Below, piece after piece: positions 17,618-26,101 of a stretch of DNA of 64,000 bases. The translations under genes and the position numbers were made by a program. The notes below the pieces were generated by a model, which was not told where the DNA came from, searched no databases, and saw nothing but the letters and a program-made list of their open reading frames with translations. Position 1 is the stretch's first letter. Each line of letters begins with the position of its first letter. Origin of the DNA: Clostridium sp. Marseille-P2415 (GTDB lineage Bacteria; Bacillota; Clostridia; Lachnospirales; Lachnospiraceae). Location: contig NZ_LT732526.1 in the NCBI RefSeq assembly GCF_900155545.1, positions 3,380,837 through 3,444,836 on the forward strand, written 5' to 3'.

Positions 17618-18037
17618 CTACTTTTTATGTTTTGCCGTATCGGTCTTCTTTGTTGCTGCCGGGGTCCCGGCCGGTTCCTGTTCCTTTTTTTCCGGCTCTT
17701 TCTCCGCTTTTGCCGGCATCTCCGGCTGTTTCTGCTCCGATGGAGCGGCCGTCTTAAGCGGTTTTGGATCACAAAATGTATGTTCCACATAATCAGAAGG
17801 CCTCGGAATGACTTTGCTGGAAACCAGCTTCCGGTTCGTGATCCCGACCTGCCGTCCTGCATTCACAGCCGCGTTCACAGCTCCAACGTCCCCGGCAATC
17901 TTGATGGTCATATATCCAAGACCTTTTGAGTTCTCAATCTCCAGGATCCGGATATCAGCTGCCTTCGCCATGGTATCTGCGACCACGACTGCAGTCGACA
18001 ATCCCTGGATTTCAACCAATCCCAATGCCTGTTTCAT
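17618..18037 (-). CDS. BMC-H shell protein with a charged C-terminal tail
   Basis: A 139-residue protein. Residues 1-85 form a BMC domain (ALGLVEIQGLSTAVVVAD, GYMTIKIAGDVGAVNAA, VIPRPS). The remaining 50 residues are a low-complexity Pro/Glu/Lys-rich tail ending in KTDTAKHKK. EutK and PduK also carry C-terminal additions, but those are folded or metal-binding; this one looks disordered. It could tether cargo or coat the shell surface. It lies 16 bases downstream of the 18053 gene. Confidence 0.92.
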   Translation of the reverse strand: MKQALGLVEIQGLSTAVVVADTMAKAADIRILEIENSKGLGYMTIKIAGDVGAVNAAVNAGRQVGITNRKLVSSKVIPRPSDYVEHTFCDPKPLKTAAPSEQKQPEMPAKAEKEPEKKEQEPAGTPAATKKTDTAKHKK

Positions 18038-18052
18038 CCTATCACCTCGCTA

Positions 18053-18826
18053 TCAAGTTTCCTTAAGTACAATATTCAAGAGCTTCGCCCTGTCTTTTGC
18101 CATATCTGTGACAATATCGCCCTGCTGCAGGGAAAGGACCCCGTCCGATGCGAATTTGTCAACATTCGATGCTGTTATAACCCGCTTTTTTCCATGTTCC
18201 GTTTTTAAAGGAAGCTGTGGGATATTTTCCGGGTTTCCGGTCTGGGGCGCCGGCCTGTATGGTTCCCTGCCTGATAATTCTCTCATGCCGCAGATTTCAA
18301 TGCCATATTCCAGAACCTGCCTGTAATAGGCCATGATCTGCTTCGTATAGGCAGGCTGCTCCCTGCCGGAGAACCTTTTAAGGCCAGAACGAAGAAACAC
18401 GATCCGGCTTCCCATCTCTATACAGTCTGAAATCCATGAGGTTTCATAAGTATCGCTGATGCAGAGTGCAGCTTTTACAAGCATATCCCTCGGTACTGCC
18501 GGGAATACGGTAACTGCCGTTTCCAGATCTTCCGGTTTCTCTAAGGAGCGGTAAACAATTCCGCTGCAGGACTTATATTTTTGCAATACCGCTGCATATC
18601 CCTGTTCCTGCCACGAAGCAGGAATCACAGGATATATGCTGTATTCTACGGACTGCTCCATTTCCTTAAGAAAATCCTCATATGCTTCATCCCAGGAGAC
18701 CGAACAGACCATGTACAGCTTCTGCCTGTTCTCCTGCCTCCCATCCGCCTCTTTTTTTTCCAGCTCCTTCAGTATGCGCAGTACCAGTTCTTTTAACTGT
18801 TCTTCGCTGATTCCCAAGCCTTTCAC
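18053..18826 (-). CDS. BMC-associated protein of unknown function (TIGR02536-like)
   Basis: A 257-residue protein resembling an uncharacterised family annotated as ethanolamine utilization protein (TIGR02536, as I recall) found in glycyl-radical and ethanolamine BMC loci. The N-terminal 26 residues form a charged amphipathic helix ([20 protein letters not shown]) like an encapsulation peptide, followed by a linker and an alpha/beta domain with a flavoprotein-like feel. The C-terminal part holds [16 protein letters not shown], typical of the family. No catalytic residues can be assigned. Its start overlaps the upstream BMC-H stop by four bases, so it is translationally coupled to a shell protein. 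Confidence 0.75.
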   Translation of the reverse strand: MKGLGISEEQLKELVLRILKELEKKEADGRQENRQKLYMVCSVSWDEAYEDFLKEMEQSVEYSIYPVIPASWQEQGYAAVLQKYKSCSGIVYRSLEKPEDLETAVTVFPAVPRDMLVKAALCISDTYETSWISDCIEMGSRIVFLRSGLKRFSGREQPAYTKQIMAYYRQVLEYGIEICGMRELSGREPYRPAPQTGNPENIPQLPLKTEHGKKRVITASNVDKFASDGVLSLQQGDIVTDMAKDRAKLLNIVLKET

Positions 18827-19107
18827 CTCGTTTCAAGGGCTGGGAGAATCTTTTCAACATCCGTATGAGGACGTGGAATCACATGGGTGGATACAACCTC
18901 GCCAACTGCCGCCGCAGAGGCTGCACCGGCATCCGTAGCTGCCTTCACGGCCCCTACATCTCCTCTAACCATAACGGTAACAAGCCCGGAGCCTATCTTC
19001 TCATATCCTACTAATGTAACATTTGCCGCCTTAACCATGGCATCTGCCGCTTCAATCGCGCCGATCAATCCCTTTGTTTCAACCATACCTAATGCATCTG
19101 CATTCAT
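18823..19107 (-). CDS. BMC-H shell protein (PduA/EutM-like), copy 2
   Basis: A 94-residue single BMC domain nearly identical in its core to the 14356-14634 protein ([34 protein letters not shown]). The start at 19107 is set by AAAGGAGG seven bases upstream; the in-frame ATG at 19134 lies before this site. It follows the trimeric shell gene by 45 bases. Confidence 0.95.
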   Translation of the reverse strand: MNADALGMVETKGLIGAIEAADAMVKAANVTLVGYEKIGSGLVTVMVRGDVGAVKAATDAGAASAAAVGEVVSTHVIPRPHTDVEKILPALETR

Positions 19108-19152
19108 ATTAAAACCTCCTTTATTGGATCCCATTTTCCTGTGTATTTCTTA

Positions 19153-19947
19153 TCAGATATATGGAGTTGTCGTAGGCTTAGGTTCCTCTCCCAATGCACC
19201 TAACATTTTCTTTCCTGCTTCGATTGCAGCCTTTACGGCCTGCCTTACAGCGCCGGAATCGCCGGTAAACGTAAGGATGACCTCGTTGGAATAGCTGGTA
19301 CCGTCAGCAGGAGAACAGTATCCCACAACCTCTACGTTAGCGGCCTTTACCGCAATATCTGCCAGAACAGTCCCGATTGCCGCCGGGCCTGCACATGTCA
19401 TGCCAAAGGCTCTGCCGGCAGGAGCTTTAAGGGCTTTCTCCAGACAGTAGCTCGCCCTTGCGGTGTACTGGAACTCCAAGTGTCCGGCTTCATTCCCATA
19501 TACATCACCGAAATATTTCGGCAGTACCTGGAGTGCGATCTCAACCGCCCTTCTTGCGTCAGATACATCGTCAGCGCCAATATAGATCAGGCTTCCGTGT
19601 CCTGCTCCGCCCTTGGTATCTCTTGGAAGCTCTACGGAAATGATCTCCGTATTCGTTGCCTTTACGGCCTCATCAACCGCCCATATCTGGGGGCCTGCAC
19701 CGACTCTGCCGCCCACGATACCGATGGAACGGTATTTGCCTAACTTCATTACGTCAGCTAACATCGGATCCACGCTTGCAATAACCAACCCAATGGTATC
19801 ACCGATCGCAGTTCCTACAAATTCGGTCAGCCCGATACTGCCGCCTAAGTTATCTGCTTTGCCGGATTCAGCCTTAACATCAGCCTGCTTGATTCCCAGC
19901 TCATCAGAAACCTGTTTCATTACCTTTTCAATTAACTGTTGATCCAT
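19153..19947 (-). CDS. pduB: Tandem BMC-T shell protein (PduB-like)
   Basis: A 264-residue protein with two fused BMC domains (about residues 38-140 and 145-250) that form pseudohexameric trimers, often with a gated pore. The first 35 residues (DQQLIEKVMKQVSDELGIKQ and on) form a helical extension characteristic of PduB, where it helps connect shell to core. The second domain has AGRAFGMTCAGPAAIGTVLAD. It is the first shell gene after the enzyme genes, 27 bases behind the activase. Confidence 0.93.
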   Translation of the reverse strand: MDQQLIEKVMKQVSDELGIKQADVKAESGKADNLGGSIGLTEFVGTAIGDTIGLVIASVDPMLADVMKLGKYRSIGIVGGRVGAGPQIWAVDEAVKATNTEIISVELPRDTKGGAGHGSLIYIGADDVSDARRAVEIALQVLPKYFGDVYGNEAGHLEFQYTARASYCLEKALKAPAGRAFGMTCAGPAAIGTVLADIAVKAANVEVVGYCSPADGTSYSNEVILTFTGDSGAVRQAVKAAIEAGKKMLGALGEEPKPTTTPYI

Positions 19948-19974
19948 GATTCTTCCTCCATTCTCAAATTGTCT

Positions 19975-20892
19975 CTAACCGCCAATTACACACTGGAAAC
20001 CATAACCCTCAACCACGGATTTGCATTCCTCCAAATCTTCGGGATTCAGCGGTTTCACATGATTCATTGAATAATCCTTCCCCAACAGGCTATATTTGTT
20101 TTCGCCGAAAGAATGATACGCCAGCAGATGTATGGTTCTTATCCCTGTCAGAGTTTTTGCATATTCCGCGATCGCCTTAACTGCCTCTGTCGAGTAATTA
20201 AAGCCCGGGATAACCGGAACACGGATCACGGTCCTCGATATCCGGCTGATGCGGAGGGCATTTTTTAAAGCCATTTCATTGGTGGCTCCCGTAAACTTCC
20301 TATGCTGTTCTCCGTCCATATGCTTGATATCCAGAAGTACCGTGTCAACATAGGGAATAACCGTTTCAATTGCTTCGGCGGTTCCAATGCCTGTGGTTTC
20401 TATGGCAGTGTTCCAGCCCTGCCCCTTGCACGCCTTAAGAAGCTCGGAAGCGAATTCATACTGGACCAGCGGCTCTCCGCCGGATAATGTGATGCCCCCT
20501 CCGGAACGGCGGTAGGTCGTAGCATCCTTTTTCAGCTCCCGAATCACCTGCTGGACTGTCATCGTTTTCCCTTTTAAGACCAGGGCTCCTGCCGGACATG
20601 CATTTACGCATTCACCGCATCCGCTGCATCGTTCCCTGTCCACCCAGTTCTTATGTTCAGGGCCGATCGCCCCCCGTTTGCATGCGGTTGTACAACGTCC
20701 GCAGTGGAGGCAGTCATTTTTTTTATACAAAATGGCAGGTTTTGCGCTTTGAGATTCCGGATTGCTGCACCACCGGCAGGAAAGAGGGCAGCCCTTCAAA
20801 AATACGATTGTACGGATTCCCGGTCCATCATGCAGGGAAAACCTTTGAATATCAAAAACGGCTCCCGTTAAATTATAATTGATTGAATCCAT
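19975..20892 (-). CDS. Glycyl-radical enzyme activase (radical SAM)
   Basis: A 305-residue radical SAM activating enzyme. It uses a 4Fe-4S cluster and SAM to abstract a hydrogen from the conserved Gly of its partner. The cluster motif is GCPLSCRWCSNPE near residue 34. A ferredoxin-like insert with eight Cys (CLHCGRCTTAC and CSGCGECVNAC) binds two more clusters, as in diol dehydratase and choline lyase activases. The SAM site includes LSGGEPL. It lies 35 bases after the dehydratase gene, so the two are made together, and SAM could come from the metK in this operon. Confidence 0.95.
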   Translation of the reverse strand: MDSINYNLTGAVFDIQRFSLHDGPGIRTIVFLKGCPLSCRWCSNPESQSAKPAILYKKNDCLHCGRCTTACKRGAIGPEHKNWVDRERCSGCGECVNACPAGALVLKGKTMTVQQVIRELKKDATTYRRSGGGITLSGGEPLVQYEFASELLKACKGQGWNTAIETTGIGTAEAIETVIPYVDTVLLDIKHMDGEQHRKFTGATNEMALKNALRISRISRTVIRVPVIPGFNYSTEAVKAIAEYAKTLTGIRTIHLLAYHSFGENKYSLLGKDYSMNHVKPLNPEDLEECKSVVEGYGFQCVIGG

Positions 20893-20927
20893 GCCGGCTC
20901 CCTTCCCTGTTTTATGCCGGAGCCTGA

Positions 20928-23453
20928 CTAAAAGGTCTGCTCCGTACGGCTGATGATATCGTCCTGAACTTCTTTTGCCAGTACGGTAAACTGTGCGCTG
21001 TATCCTGCAACGCGGACCACAAGATCCTTATACTGGTCCGGATCAGCCTGGGCTGCAAGAAGTGTATCCCTGTCAATTACGTTAAACTGCACATGCATTC
21101 CCTTATGGTCAAAATAGGAACGGACAATGGATGCAAAACGCATCAGGCCTTCGTCTCCTGCAAGTGCGGAAGGAAGGAACTTCTGATTGTAAAGGGTACC
21201 GTTGGAATAATTTGCATGATCCAGCTTTGCTACGGACATGGCTGCTGCCGTCGGCCCGTTGGTATCCTTGCCCTGTCTTGGGGATACGCCGTCAGCCAGT
21301 GGTGTCTTAGCCAGTCTTCCATCCGGAAGCGCAGCTACATCCTTTCCGAACAATACATTTGCAGAAACAGGATAGCATCCGGCCTGGAACTGTCCGCCGC
21401 GTGGGTTCTTATATTTTTCCACCTCATAGGAGTATATCTGTCCGCAGCGCCTTGCGATCATATCCACTTCGTCTTCATCATTGCCGAACCATGGGGTATT
21501 TTCCATAACTCTCTTAATATGGGCATAGTCTTCCTTGCCGCAGCCGGAGGTCTGTCCTGCCGGGCTGCTTAACTGGACCTGTAAGTCTGCTAAATTAATG
21601 GAGCCATTATTGCTGAGAATCCGTTTCACAGCCTCATAGATTTTCGTTTCGTCAGAGCACTCGCTTAAAGGTGCGGAAGCTTCGCATGAATAACCGAAAT
21701 TATGATCCAGCGCATCCTTTAACTGGGCCATGGTAATTTCCTTACTTTCAAACACATGCTTCTTAATCGCGCATAAGGAGTCTCCGGAGTCAGCTACGCC
21801 AAAGGCCTGAGGACCTGTAAAGTTATAGATGGCACCGCCTTCCTGAACGCTCTTTCCTCTTCCGATACAATCATCTACTAACGCCGACAGGAATGGAAGG
21901 GGCGCCCTCTCCGCATGTGCAAAGTCAACGCAGTTATCGGCTTCGGCCAAGTGATATACGAAGTATTCCATCTGCTTTTTATAAGCTGTAAAAATATCTT
22001 CCAGGCTGGTGAAGGAGGTGATATCACCGGTTACAGGACCTAACTGCTTGTTCCCGGCCTTACCATTGTTAAGGGTGATCTCTAAAACTTTTGCGATGTT
22101 GAAGAATGCCGCATCATGCCAGCCCTCAGTCTTATGCGGACACTGGGGTTCCACACATCCGATGATGCAGTAGCTTCTCGCATCTGCCAGGGAAACGCCT
22201 CTGTTGCAGAGCGCCGGGATGATCACCTCATCATTGTACATGGCAGGAACGCCAAGTCCAAGGCGCGTGATCTCGCAGGCCCTGTACAGGAATTCATCAG
22301 GAGTATTCTGGTGAACACGGATGGAGAAGGAGGGTGCAGGCAGTTTTACATGAGCGACTGCCTCCATACACATATAGGATACGTCATTGGTCGCATCTAA
22401 GCCGTCTTCCGTCTGTCCGCCGACGATCAGGTTCTGGAATACCGCATATCCTGCAAATGCCTGTGCGGAAACCTCATCACGGGTCTTGTTCACATCATTT
22501 AATTTCACCCAGATGCAGTCAACCAGTTCCTGTGCAGATTCTTTGGAAATCCCCTTATCCGCCGCCAGATACGGATACATATACTGGTCAAAGCGGCCCG
22601 GAGAAATGGAGTGTCCGTTGGCCTCGATCTGAAGGAGGATCTGTACAAACCAGAACGCCTGGCATGCTTCATAAAAGTTGGCCGCTCCCCGCTCGGGAAC
22701 CCTGTCACAGTTGGCTGCAATCTGAAGCAGTTCCGCCTTTCTTACCGGATCCGTGCATGCTGCTGCCATTTCCCTTGCCTTTGCCGCATACCGGTGTGCA
22801 AAATGAATGGCTGCGGTATATGTAATAACAACTGCCTCGTAGAAGTTTTTCTTTTTGATATATTCAGGATCGCTGGTATCCAGCTTCTCCATAGCCTCAA
22901 TTACCTGCCTGATGATTCCGGTAAATCCAATCTCCAGCACTTTGCCGTAATCAACGCATACATGGCCTACGCCGCCGTAGAAATAGTTTCCTACGGTAAA
23001 TACGCCATTTGCGATACAGTCCTTTGTTTCCTGGGACATATAGGAATCAGCCAGAGCACTTGTGGTCTTTCCTTCCCAATACTTAAAAGCTTCCGCCAGT
23101 TCTGCAGCCGTATTCTTTGGAATCTGGAAGGGATCCGCCATTCTGGTGCCCATCGTCTCAAATTCCTTTTCCACCCATTCATAAGAAAATTCCGGACAGA
23201 TTTCGGTAGAACGCAGATTCTTTGTGATTGCACCGACAATCAGCTCGTCATCATGGATGGTGACCGGAAGATTGTTGAATATCTTCTCAGCTGCTTTGGC
23301 CCGTCTCATAATCGGTGACAGACCCTCTGTCTCTTTGTAGGACTCTGTTACCAGAACCGCTCTCTCGGATTCTACATATGGGACCGCATCCACGATCGCT
23401 TTCTTAAGCCTTTTCACTCTTTCGGTCGGTTCCGTAAACCCTTTTGCAATCAT
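20928..23453 (-). CDS. B12-independent glycyl-radical diol dehydratase (1,2-propanediol or glycerol)
   Basis: An 841-residue glycyl-radical enzyme that removes water from a vicinal diol to give an aldehyde. Catalytic Cys433 and Glu435 lie in GCVEPQ, and the radical Gly is Gly817 in VRVAGYSAQF. His164, His281, Ser282 and Asp447 fall at the numbers I recall for Clostridium butyricum glycerol dehydratase, which argues against a choline lyase. An insertion of about 55 residues around 620-675, absent from that enzyme, fits the longer BMC-type propanediol dehydratases. No N-terminal targeting extension is present. The start at 23453 has AAAGGAGG seven bases upstream; the frame extends open to 23552. 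Activase and shell genes follow. Confidence 0.92.
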   Translation of the reverse strand: MIAKGFTEPTERVKRLKKAIVDAVPYVESERAVLVTESYKETEGLSPIMRRAKAAEKIFNNLPVTIHDDELIVGAITKNLRSTEICPEFSYEWVEKEFETMGTRMADPFQIPKNTAAELAEAFKYWEGKTTSALADSYMSQETKDCIANGVFTVGNYFYGGVGHVCVDYGKVLEIGFTGIIRQVIEAMEKLDTSDPEYIKKKNFYEAVVITYTAAIHFAHRYAAKAREMAAACTDPVRKAELLQIAANCDRVPERGAANFYEACQAFWFVQILLQIEANGHSISPGRFDQYMYPYLAADKGISKESAQELVDCIWVKLNDVNKTRDEVSAQAFAGYAVFQNLIVGGQTEDGLDATNDVSYMCMEAVAHVKLPAPSFSIRVHQNTPDEFLYRACEITRLGLGVPAMYNDEVIIPALCNRGVSLADARSYCIIGCVEPQCPHKTEGWHDAAFFNIAKVLEITLNNGKAGNKQLGPVTGDITSFTSLEDIFTAYKKQMEYFVYHLAEADNCVDFAHAERAPLPFLSALVDDCIGRGKSVQEGGAIYNFTGPQAFGVADSGDSLCAIKKHVFESKEITMAQLKDALDHNFGYSCEASAPLSECSDETKIYEAVKRILSNNGSINLADLQVQLSSPAGQTSGCGKEDYAHIKRVMENTPWFGNDEDEVDMIARRCGQIYSYEVEKYKNPRGGQFQAGCYPVSANVLFGKDVAALPDGRLAKTPLADGVSPRQGKDTNGPTAAAMSVAKLDHANYSNGTLYNQKFLPSALAGDEGLMRFASIVRSYFDHKGMHVQFNVIDRDTLLAAQADPDQYKDLVVRVAGYSAQFTVLAKEVQDDIISRTEQTF

Positions 23454-23572
23454 AAAATATCCTCCTTTACATTTATATGGTTTTTTAACTTCATTCTTTT
23501 TAAGGACTCCACACGCTGCATTTCCCATGCAGACACCTCTGTTCCTCATCATATCCCATCTGACCGGAAAAG

Positions 23573-23582
23573 ATGGAACAAT
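23573..23582 (-). promoter_or_regulatory. Candidate operator ATTGTTCCAT upstream of the dehydratase
   Basis: ATTGTTCCAT followed by CTTTT occurs on the minus strand in the 170-base gap between the DJ-1 gene and the dehydratase. The same ten bases followed by TTTTT occur at 24357-24366 on the plus strand, ahead of the divergent HbpS-like gene, in the same orientation to the gene. It may be a site for the AraC-type regulator. Evidence is only this similarity. Confidence 0.35.
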
Positions 23583-23623
23583 ATTAAAACATAAAAAATA
23601 TACAATCCAGACTTCTTACAGGG

Positions 23624-24196
23624 TCAGATAATTTTCACGCCCAGCAATTTTAAGAACCCCTTTAATATCTCAGCATTGCCCGGCCAGGCAGGTGATGTTA
23701 CCAGATTCTCATATATCATTGCCTCATGAGATTCTTTTTCAATATAACTGCCGCCTGCTGCCAGCACCTCCGGTTTGACAGTGGGGTATGCCGTCACCTC
23801 TTTCCCGTCCAGCACACCTGCAGCCGTCAGAAGCTGCACTCCATGGCAGATCGCCGCAACAGGCTTCTTAAGTTCCATAAAATACCGCACCATATCAAGA
23901 ACTCTGGGATCCAGCCTCAGATATTCAGGCGCCCGGCCGCCTGTGAGAAACAGGCCGTCGTATTGCTCCAGCTTTAAGTACTGGAACGATGCATTCAAAA
24001 CAAAATTGTGTCCAGGCTTCTCTGAATATGTCTGATCCCCCTCGAAATCATGGATTGCAGTTCTTATGAAGTCCCCTTCCGACTTTCCCGGACACGCCAC
24101 ATCCACCTTAAGGCCAGCCATCAAAAGTGCCTGGTATGGAACCATAACCTCATAGTCTTCCGTATAATCACCGGCCAGCATCAACACTCTCTTCAT
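23624..24196 (-). CDS. DJ-1/PfpI family protein at the head of the BMC operon
   Basis: A 190-residue class I glutamine-amidotransferase-like protein. The nucleophile elbow is AICHGVQLL with the reactive Cys, and an early acidic residue (DYTEDYE) would complete the site. Relatives act as chaperones, proteases or glyoxalase/deglycase enzymes that deal with reactive aldehydes and methylglyoxal. Placement as first gene of an aldehyde-producing BMC operon, 170 bases before the dehydratase, suggests aldehyde damage control; that is inference. AAGGAGG is present before the start. Confidence 0.85.
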   Translation of the reverse strand: MKRVLMLAGDYTEDYEVMVPYQALLMAGLKVDVACPGKSEGDFIRTAIHDFEGDQTYSEKPGHNFVLNASFQYLKLEQYDGLFLTGGRAPEYLRLDPRVLDMVRYFMELKKPVAAICHGVQLLTAAGVLDGKEVTAYPTVKPEVLAAGGSYIEKESHEAMIYENLVTSPAWPGNAEILKGFLKLLGVKII

Positions 24197-24267
24197 CTAA
24201 TACCTCCTTTTCTCTTTCCCGCGGCAGGATATCTCCCTTCTGCCGCCTTTCTGCCTTCATTTTTTAT

Positions 24268-24366
24268 ATTATAAAAATCAATGGACAGTTTCCAGTAATA
24301 CACAAACTGATTTTCTGCATTTTTCAGACCTGTCCCATTTAGTGAAACAGTATTGGATTGTTCCAT
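24268..24366. promoter_or_regulatory. Divergent control region of BMC operon and HbpS-like gene
   Basis: For the minus strand a TATAAT lies at 24268-24273 with no convincing -35, as expected for an activator-dependent promoter. Upstream are related half-sites GGACAGTTTC (from 24284), GACCTGTCCC and GTGAAACAGT (from 24342), and the ATTGTTCCAT motif at 24357-24366. These are candidates for binding of the AraC-type response regulator. Confidence 0.45.
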
Positions 24367-24387
24367 TTTTTAGATCGTGCAGTCATT

Positions 24388-24416
24388 GTACCTGTCCGCT
24401 TTTTTCTTTATAATTA
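24388..24416 (+). promoter_or_regulatory. Possible promoter of the HbpS-like gene
   Basis: A TATAAT lies about 45 bases before the start codon, with a weak TTGTAC 17 bases upstream. The poor -35 again suggests dependence on an activator bound in the adjacent divergent control region. Confidence 0.5.
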
Positions 24417-24460
24417 AAAGGAACGGGATTTCTATTTCAGTACAAAAAGGAGGGATCTGT

Positions 24461-24916
24461 ATGAGTGATTCCCACATGACCCAGAAGATAGCCGCTGCCG
24501 TGGCCGAGGCATTAAAGTATGAGCGGCTGTCCTTAAAAGATGCCTTACTGATGATCCGGAAAGGGGAGGAAATGGCGGAATCGATCCATGTTCCCATGGT
24601 CATTGCCGTGGTAGATGACGGCGGAAACTTAGTTGCCATGCACCGTATGGATGACTCTCTCCTGGCCGGCATATCCATTGCCTGCTCCAAGGCTTACACC
24701 GCCGCCGCTCTCCGCTCTCCTACGGAGGAAGCCGCCAAAAGCATTCTTCCCGGAGAGCCCCTTTACGGCCTTCAGCAGACCCATCCCGGCAGGTTCTGTA
24801 TCTTTGGCGGAGGAATCCCCATTATACGGAACGGACGCTGCATCGGGGCCCTGGGCGTTTCTGGCGGTACCGTGGAACAGGACATGGCTGTGGCCAGACA
24901 TGCGTCCACCCTATAA
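24461..24916 (+). CDS. HbpS/GlcG-family protein (PduO C-terminal-like)
   Basis: A 151-residue protein of the GlcG/HbpS fold, the same domain found at the C-terminus of PduO. Key stretches are VAVVDDGGNLVAMHRMDD, GISIACSKAYTAAAL and GGGIPI. Members often bind haem or cofactors and frequently sit in diol and glycolate loci, but the activity is not settled. The start at 24461 follows AAAGGAGG by eight bases; the open frame begins earlier at 24377. It is transcribed divergently from the BMC operon and shares its control region. Confidence 0.85.
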   Translation: MSDSHMTQKIAAAVAEALKYERLSLKDALLMIRKGEEMAESIHVPMVIAVVDDGGNLVAMHRMDDSLLAGISIACSKAYTAAALRSPTEEAAKSILPGEPLYGLQQTHPGRFCIFGGGIPIIRNGRCIGALGVSGGTVEQDMAVARHASTL

Positions 24917-24927
24917 AATGAACACAC

Positions 24928-24976
24928 AAATCAACCAGGAGGCAGCTGAACGGATCAGCTGCCTCCTGGTTGATTT
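24928..24976. terminator. Strong bidirectional hairpin between convergent genes
   Basis: A perfect 22-base inverted repeat (24928-24949 with 24955-24976) with a five-base loop separates the HbpS-like gene from the permease gene, which ends at 24998 on the other strand. T-containing tracts on both sides are short, but the stem is very stable. Confidence 0.8.
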
Positions 24977-24997
24977 ACTTTTAACCTCGTTCATCGT

Positions 24998-25882
24998 TTA
25001 TGCGCGGAAGAAACCGCTGCCATACAGAATGTTAACAATAAAAGTGAAAACAAAGATCGTAAATGCGGGCGGATCAATGTGAGTATCACAGCAGCTGTTA
25101 AAAGTTTTGCCTATAAAATCACCAAATAATGAAGTCAAAATACCAAAGATAACGCCCATGACAGGATTGCCGGAAGAGACTGCTGCCAAAGCAGAAATGA
25201 GGGCAATGTGATGGGTGGCCGGCATTGCAAAGCCTGTCTGTGTAAATATCAGGGAAAAGGCCGCGATCCCAAAACAAAGAACAGGATAACTGCCTGTTAC
25301 AGCCGCGGACGCGCCGCTGTCAACGAGCACCTGATACACAAAACCAGCCGCCGTTCCCACTCCCAATCCAAGGAGGACATTACACACAAGACCTTTACCG
25401 GCAGTGAAGTATTCTCTGATCCCGCCTGGCTCAGCCTTCCCTACAAGTCCGCCGGTACCAAATACAAAACGTACGATAATCGCTGAAATAATAACAGTAA
25501 AGCCGGGAATATCCGTATTTAAATGGAGGACAGCACCTGTCAGGTGATGGATCAGGAATCCGATGACTCCGAAAATACCGCCCACAAGCAATGTCATGGG
25601 ATCTGATAAACCGTACAGGGAAGATAAAATATCAGTACCGCTTCCCAGTTTTTTTGTCTTACCTGCATATGCGGCGGCAGCCACGCCTCCAGCAAATGCG
25701 ATATGAGGACCAAGGTAAGAGCCAAAGGCCACAAAACCCACCGTCATGTCCGCTCCCCCTGCCATAGAAGCCACCGCCCCTGCAATGGCAATTGCCCCGG
25801 TCATGATAAATGCGGGAAGTGCTCCCATATAAGCTCCTATGACTCCCCCTCCAAATGATGCAATGAAAGCAAAAATATTCAT
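24998..25882 (-). CDS. Unrecognised multi-pass membrane protein, candidate permease
   Basis: A 294-residue, very hydrophobic protein with about eight to ten predicted transmembrane segments and many small residues (GGGVIGAYMGALPAF, GGVAAAAYAGK). Conserved-looking motifs are MPATHHIALISAL and NSCCDTHIDPPAF near the C-terminus, whose Cys, His and Asp residues could bind a metal or form a channel lining. I do not recognise the family with certainty. It lies between the HbpS-like gene and acetate kinase, so a role in moving the diol, its product alcohol or the acid is possible but unproven. Confidence 0.7.
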   Translation of the reverse strand: MNIFAFIASFGGGVIGAYMGALPAFIMTGAIAIAGAVASMAGGADMTVGFVAFGSYLGPHIAFAGGVAAAAYAGKTKKLGSGTDILSSLYGLSDPMTLLVGGIFGVIGFLIHHLTGAVLHLNTDIPGFTVIISAIIVRFVFGTGGLVGKAEPGGIREYFTAGKGLVCNVLLGLGVGTAAGFVYQVLVDSGASAAVTGSYPVLCFGIAAFSLIFTQTGFAMPATHHIALISALAAVSSGNPVMGVIFGILTSLFGDFIGKTFNSCCDTHIDPPAFTIFVFTFIVNILYGSGFFRA

Positions 25883-26036
25883 ATGTAGAATTCTCCTTTT
25901 TCTAATTTAAATCTGCCTTCCGGCAACCCCCGTATATCTGTCCCCCCTTCTTCTTATGCTCTGCAAAGTAAATTTTAACATTATCCATATCCATTACCCT
26001 TATCATATTCACACAGAAAAAGGGTAAATTTAAAAC

Positions 26037-26080
26037 ATAAAAAACTGCCGTACCGGTTGCAAAATCACCCGCACAGCAGT
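26037..26080 (-). terminator. Terminator of acetate kinase gene
   Basis: On the minus strand an imperfect stem (ACTGC with GCAGT at its base, GC-rich above) is followed by six Ts, about 20 bases after the ackA stop codon. Confidence 0.65.
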
Positions 26081-26101
26081 ATTTAAAATTTTCGGTATGT
26101 A

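Noticed and set aside
20928-23453. Choline trimethylamine-lyase (CutC) as identity of the glycyl-radical enzyme
   Set aside because: The residues after GCVEPQ and the His164, His281-Ser282 and Asp447 positions follow the diol dehydratase pattern, and no choline-specific genes accompany it.
23454-23552. N-terminal extension of the dehydratase
   Set aside because: AAAGGAGG is seven bases before ATG 23453, and the extra residues have no targeting-helix character.
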